Source: an uncultured Pseudomonadota bacterium (lineage in GTDB: Bacteria; Pseudomonadota; Alphaproteobacteria; RF32; CAG-239). From it: a stretch of DNA of 8,753 nucleotides. A program made the translations under genes and the position numbers. How positions within the stretch are numbered: position 1 is the first letter of the stretch; every line of letters begins with the position of its first letter. The notes under the pieces were generated by a model. The model did no database searches. It was given only the letters and a program-made list of their open reading frames with translations, and had not been told where the DNA came from. Shown in pieces: positions 6,090 through 8,753 of this stretch. Location: the NCBI GenBank assembly GCA_949295395.1, contig CASFLB010000049.1, positions 1 to 8,753 of the forward strand. Reading direction: 5' to 3'.

Positions 6090-7448
6090 ATGCATGTTAA
6101 ATTTCCTAAAGCGGTCGATAGTTCTTTACGCTATTTGAAGCTTAAGTTTATGCCGAAGACGTTGTTCTTTCGCACGATGTTGCTGATTTTTATTCCGCTG
6201 ATTGTGGTTCAAGTTGTTTCTATTGTGGCTTTCTTTAATGGCAACTGGTCACGTATGGGACGTAAGCTGTCTGAAAATTTGACCTCAGATATTGCTATGG
6301 TTATTGATTATAGTCAGGGCGATGCGCAAAAATTGTCGCAGATTTCTTCCTTGACGGAAAAAAATATGGATTTGAATGTTACCTTTTATGATAATGATGA
6401 AAAACATCAGTTTATGCATAAGGCGACTAAAAATAATAAATTGATTACCGGATTTTTGGAAGAATCGTTAAAAGAAAGATTTCCTGACTATGAAACCGTT
6501 GTGTATATGACGAATAAGCACGAGGTATTGTGGATTTTGGTTGATACCGAACAAGGACTTTATCGTTTTGATACGTCTTCCAAAAATATTTTTACCAGCG
6601 CTGTGTTTGGTTTTGTGGCTTGGATGGTTGGAACGTCTTTGTTATTGTTTTTGGTTGCGGTGCTCTTCTTGCGTATACAAGTGCGCTCAATTGCTGATTT
6701 GGCTCATTTTTCCGAAGATTTTGGTAAGGGGCTTGATGTTAAGGATTTCAAACCTTATGGTTCTTCCGAGGTTCGTAAGGCCGGTCTTGCCTTTATTAAA
6801 ATGAAGGAACGTATTCAACGTCAGATTAGTGAAAGAACACAGATGTTGGCCGGTGTTTCTCATGATTTGCGTACGCCACTAACCCGTATGCGTTTGCAGG
6901 CCGAAATGATGCCAAAAGGTGAGGATCGGGACGATTTCCTGCAAGATATTTCTGAAATGGAAAAAATGCTTGACGGCTATTTGGACTTTGTTAGCGGTGA
7001 GGCCGGAGAGAAGTCGACCTTTGTTGATATGAATGAGCTGATTTTGAGCATTCTCAATAAATTCCGTAATAAAAATGCTCTCATTCGTTATGCAACAAAT
7101 GATCAGGTTAGTGCTATTCAAGGGCGTGAACAAGGCTTGAAACGAGCTTTGACAAACATTATTTCAAATGCCTTTAATTACGGTAAAACCGTGGCCGTTA
7201 AGCTCGAGAGCAATAATCATCGTATGGAAATTACGGTTGATGATGATGGGCCGGGAATTCCAAAAGATAAGCGCGATGATGTCTTTAAGGCCTTTTACCG
7301 AATCGAAGGATCGCGGAATAAAGAAACCGGAGGTGTCGGTTTGGGGTTATCTATTGCTAAAGATGTTATTTCTTCTCACGGAGGAACAATTTCTTTATCA
7401 GACAGCGATATGGGAGGCTTGAGGGTTCTCATTAGTATTCCCTTATAA
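6090..7448 (+). CDS. envZ: EnvZ-like membrane sensor histidine kinase
   Basis: This is the likely kinase partner of the upstream OmpR-family regulator (452 aa). Two membrane helices (about 28-49 and 171-194) flank a periplasmic sensor of about 120 residues. A HAMP linker follows (about 195-247), then the dimerisation and phosphotransfer domain with H258 in LAGVSHDLRTPLTRMRL, and the ATP-binding domain. That domain has N360 (N box, ISNAFNY), D386-G387-P-G389 (G1, DDDGPGIP), an F box (FKAFYRIEG) and a glycine-rich G2 box GGVGLGLS (414-421). All catalytic motifs are intact. The N-terminus MPKTLFFRTMLLIFIPLIV resembles alphaproteobacterial EnvZ-like kinases. The signal sensed is unknown. It lies 95 bases after the regulator gene with no convincing promoter between, so it may be read from the same transcript. 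Confidence 0.92.
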   Translation: MHVKFPKAVDSSLRYLKLKFMPKTLFFRTMLLIFIPLIVVQVVSIVAFFNGNWSRMGRKLSENLTSDIAMVIDYSQGDAQKLSQISSLTEKNMDLNVTFYDNDEKHQFMHKATKNNKLITGFLEESLKERFPDYETVVYMTNKHEVLWILVDTEQGLYRFDTSSKNIFTSAVFGFVAWMVGTSLLLFLVAVLFLRIQVRSIADLAHFSEDFGKGLDVKDFKPYGSSEVRKAGLAFIKMKERIQRQISERTQMLAGVSHDLRTPLTRMRLQAEMMPKGEDRDDFLQDISEMEKMLDGYLDFVSGEAGEKSTFVDMNELILSILNKFRNKNALIRYATNDQVSAIQGREQGLKRALTNIISNAFNYGKTVAVKLESNNHRMEITVDDDGPGIPKDKRDDVFKAFYRIEGSRNKETGGVGLGLSIAKDVISSHGGTISLSDSDMGGLRVLISIPL

Positions 7449-7482
7449 CAAACCCTTTCGCTATTTTTATAGTCGAAACCTG

Positions 7483-7515
7483 ACCCGCTGATTCTTTTCA
7501 GCGGGTTTGTTTTTG
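7483..7515 (+). terminator. Intrinsic terminator after the kinase gene
   Basis: ACCCGCTGA (7483-7491) pairs perfectly with TCAGCGGGT (7498-7506) around a six-base loop, and the tail TTTGTTTTTG follows. A weaker imperfect hairpin (TTTCGCTA with TAG-T-CGAAA, 7456-7478) sits just upstream. It ends the uvrC-to-kinase region and separates it from the gene at 7573. Confidence 0.9.
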
Positions 7516-7541
7516 TTAAAGGCATTTTAATATTATGCTTT

Positions 7542-7547
7542 TATACT
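7542..7547 (+). promoter_or_regulatory. Possible -10 element for the 7573 gene
   Basis: TATACT (five of six to consensus) lies 25 bases before the ATG at 7573. The sequence 17 bases upstream, AAGGCA (7519-7524), matches the -35 consensus at only three positions. A promoter is expected here because a terminator precedes the gene, but this exact placement is tentative. Confidence 0.35.
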
Positions 7548-7572
7548 GTCTAAAAATCTGTTTGGAGTGCTT

Positions 7573-8753
7573 ATGGCTGATTCTGTGTTAAATGAAGAAA
7601 ATTATGTTTCGGTTGCCGATATGATGGGGCAGGTCGATCCTGCTGGTATTGAGAACTTTGAAGCCGGAAAAGTTGAACTTTCCGTTCCGAGGAAGGTTGT
7701 CGCCGTTAAAAAAGCTCCTCAACCTAAAACTGTGGTAAAGGCAAAACCTCCTCTTGGTAAGGCTGTTCCCGTCTTTCAGACCGAAACTTATGTTGACGAA
7801 GAAGGAATTGAGCATATTTTGCCTCCTCGTTATGATAAGTCTAAAATGAATCTTCCTCAGGCAAAGTTTAAACGTCCGGAGAATATGCCTATGATTAGAG
7901 ATGATGATGTTGTTGCCGCTCAAATCAAACTTGATGAAGAGCAAAAACTAGAGAAAGAGGAAATGCCCGATTTTCTTAAAGAATGGGATAAGCCCTCGTC
8001 TGATATGGATGTTAATGATATTTTAGACAATGATCAATCTCTTGATTTTGCCGTTGAGGGGGGTGACGATGAGGTTGTATCTTCTGATAAAAAAGAGCCG
8101 ATTGTTGCTTCTTCTTTGGATGAACAAGATCGTTATTCACTAACCAATGATATTTCTTCAGACGATGAGGATATTGATATGGCTCAACTTGATCGGTTGA
8201 TTGCCGAACAGAAATCATCAGAAGAAAAAATGCCGGTCTTAGAGTTAGGCGATAATGAGCTTTTGAAAGAAGGTGATGTTCGTGATAGTCATCACTATAA
8301 TGAGATCCCTAAATTTGATGCCAGCGTTGTTGATGATTTTTCTGATTCTTTTTTGGGGAAAGATGATAATGGACCTTTGGATGATCTTTTGAACGATCAC
8401 GAAGAAGCATTTTCTGAAAAGTCTCAAGAAGGGCGTTTTGATTTTTCTGTTGGCAATGTTTTAGAACAAGAGCCAGAGGCATCTGAGACAATGGTTCGTG
8501 AATCGGGTGAAACTGAGCCTGTGACTTTGAGTGAAGACAAGGTTGACGATGTTGTCAGTTCTGAACCGGAGCCAATGGTTGTTGAACCTGTTGTGGTTGA
8601 AGATGCTTCGGGTGAAGCTGAGCCTGTGGTCATGAGTGAAGATAAGGTTGACGATGTTGTCAGTTCTGAGCCGGAGCCAATGGTTGTTGACGCCGCTGTG
8701 GCTCATGATGTTCCGGTTGAAAATTTGAGGCCTCTTCTTGATGCAACACAAAC
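7573..8753 (+). CDS. Long acidic repeat-containing protein of unknown function (3' end outside window)
   Basis: The frame is open from the ATG at 7573 to the window edge: 393 codons with no stop. The start has a clear ribosome binding site, GGAG at 7564-7567, in the same TTTGGAGTG context as the kinase gene. I do not recognise the family. The first 100 residues are mixed, with a basic, proline-rich stretch (about 37-65: PRKVVAVKKAPQPK and PPLGK). From about residue 110 it is strongly acidic (D/E-rich) and low in complexity. Short helix-like motifs such as DVNDILDND, DIDMAQLDRLIAEQ and LDDLLND recur, suggesting a largely disordered scaffold or adaptor. A 35-residue tandem repeat occupies about 311-380. 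No signal peptide or membrane segment is visible in the part present; a folded or membrane domain could lie beyond the edge. Confidence 0.85.
   Translation, partial: MADSVLNEENYVSVADMMGQVDPAGIENFEAGKVELSVPRKVVAVKKAPQPKTVVKAKPPLGKAVPVFQTETYVDEEGIEHILPPRYDKSKMNLPQAKFKRPENMPMIRDDDVVAAQIKLDEEQKLEKEEMPDFLKEWDKPSSDMDVNDILDNDQSLDFAVEGGDDEVVSSDKKEPIVASSLDEQDRYSLTNDISSDDEDIDMAQLDRLIAEQKSSEEKMPVLELGDNELLKEGDVRDSHHYNEIPKFDASVVDDFSDSFLGKDDNGPLDDLLNDHEEAFSEKSQEGRFDFSVGNVLEQEPEASETMVRESGETEPVTLSEDKVDDVVSSEPEPMVVEPVVVEDASGEAEPVVMSEDKVDDVVSSEPEPMVVDAAVAHDVPVENLRPLLDATQ
8503..8712 (+). repeat. Two tandem 105-bp (35-codon) repeats within the acidic gene
   Basis: Copy 1 (8503-8607) and copy 2 (8608-8712) share a first part of about 83 bases that differs at only seven positions. 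The shared protein core includes SEDKVDDVVSSEPEPMVV. The final 22 bases of each unit are more diverged. A degenerate fragment (EPEA...MVRE, about 8470-8502) just before copy 1 may be an older unit. The unit is a whole number of codons, so gain or loss of copies keeps the frame. Confidence 0.9.

Noticed and set aside
8503..8712. Possible CRISPR-like direct repeats
   Set aside because: There are only two adjacent copies, 105 bases each, in frame within a coding region and without unique spacers.
8424..8751. Overlapping minus-strand open frames with repetitive S/T/G-rich or N/R-rich translations
   Set aside because: They are antisense readings of the acidic tandem repeat. The plus-strand frame is open for 393 codons with a proper start and ribosome binding site.

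Overview
This is an AT-rich bacterial chromosome segment. It most resembles a low-GC alphaproteobacterium, possibly host-associated. The pointers are uvrC followed by pgsA, then an OmpR-type regulator and a kinase with an alphaproteobacterial EnvZ-like N-terminus. This assignment is inference from protein appearance and gene order, without any search. Clear Shine-Dalgarno sites and sigma70-like promoters are visible, and TGA is used as a normal stop.

Layout. (a) Positions 1-200 are a divergent promoter region. A strong minus-strand promoter drives a gene whose first five codons lie at 15-1, and a plus-strand unit starts near 170. (b) 202-732 holds two small unrecognised genes with no gap between them: a 70-aa basic protein and a 105-aa protein with three membrane segments. 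They end at a strong, probably bidirectional terminator (735-767). (c) 779-952, minus strand, is a 57-aa gene that resembles the YjfB-type small putative motility proteins and converges on that terminator. (d) 953-1094 is a divergent promoter region with a perfect 10-bp inverted repeat, one arm at each start point. (e) 1095-5994 is a tightly packed plus-strand cluster: an unrecognised 532-aa HELTH zinc-peptidase-like protein, uvrC, pgsA with a long lysine/alanine-rich tail, and an OmpR-family response regulator. An EnvZ-like histidine kinase (6090-7448) follows after 95 bp, and a hairpin terminator (7483-7515) closes the region. (f) 7573 to the right edge is a new gene for a very acidic, repeat-containing protein of unknown function. 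It has no stop codon in the window, so the gene is partial.

How the genes may work together. UvrC is the nucleotide-excision-repair incision enzyme and PgsA makes the precursor of phosphatidylglycerol. The regulator/kinase pair probably senses an envelope or osmotic condition. Short spacing suggests co-transcription of the peptidase-like gene, uvrC, pgsA and the regulator, but a functional link is not shown. The most unusual items are the peptidase-like protein, the basic PgsA tail, the paired operator-like repeats at 989-1079, and the acidic repeat protein at the right edge.
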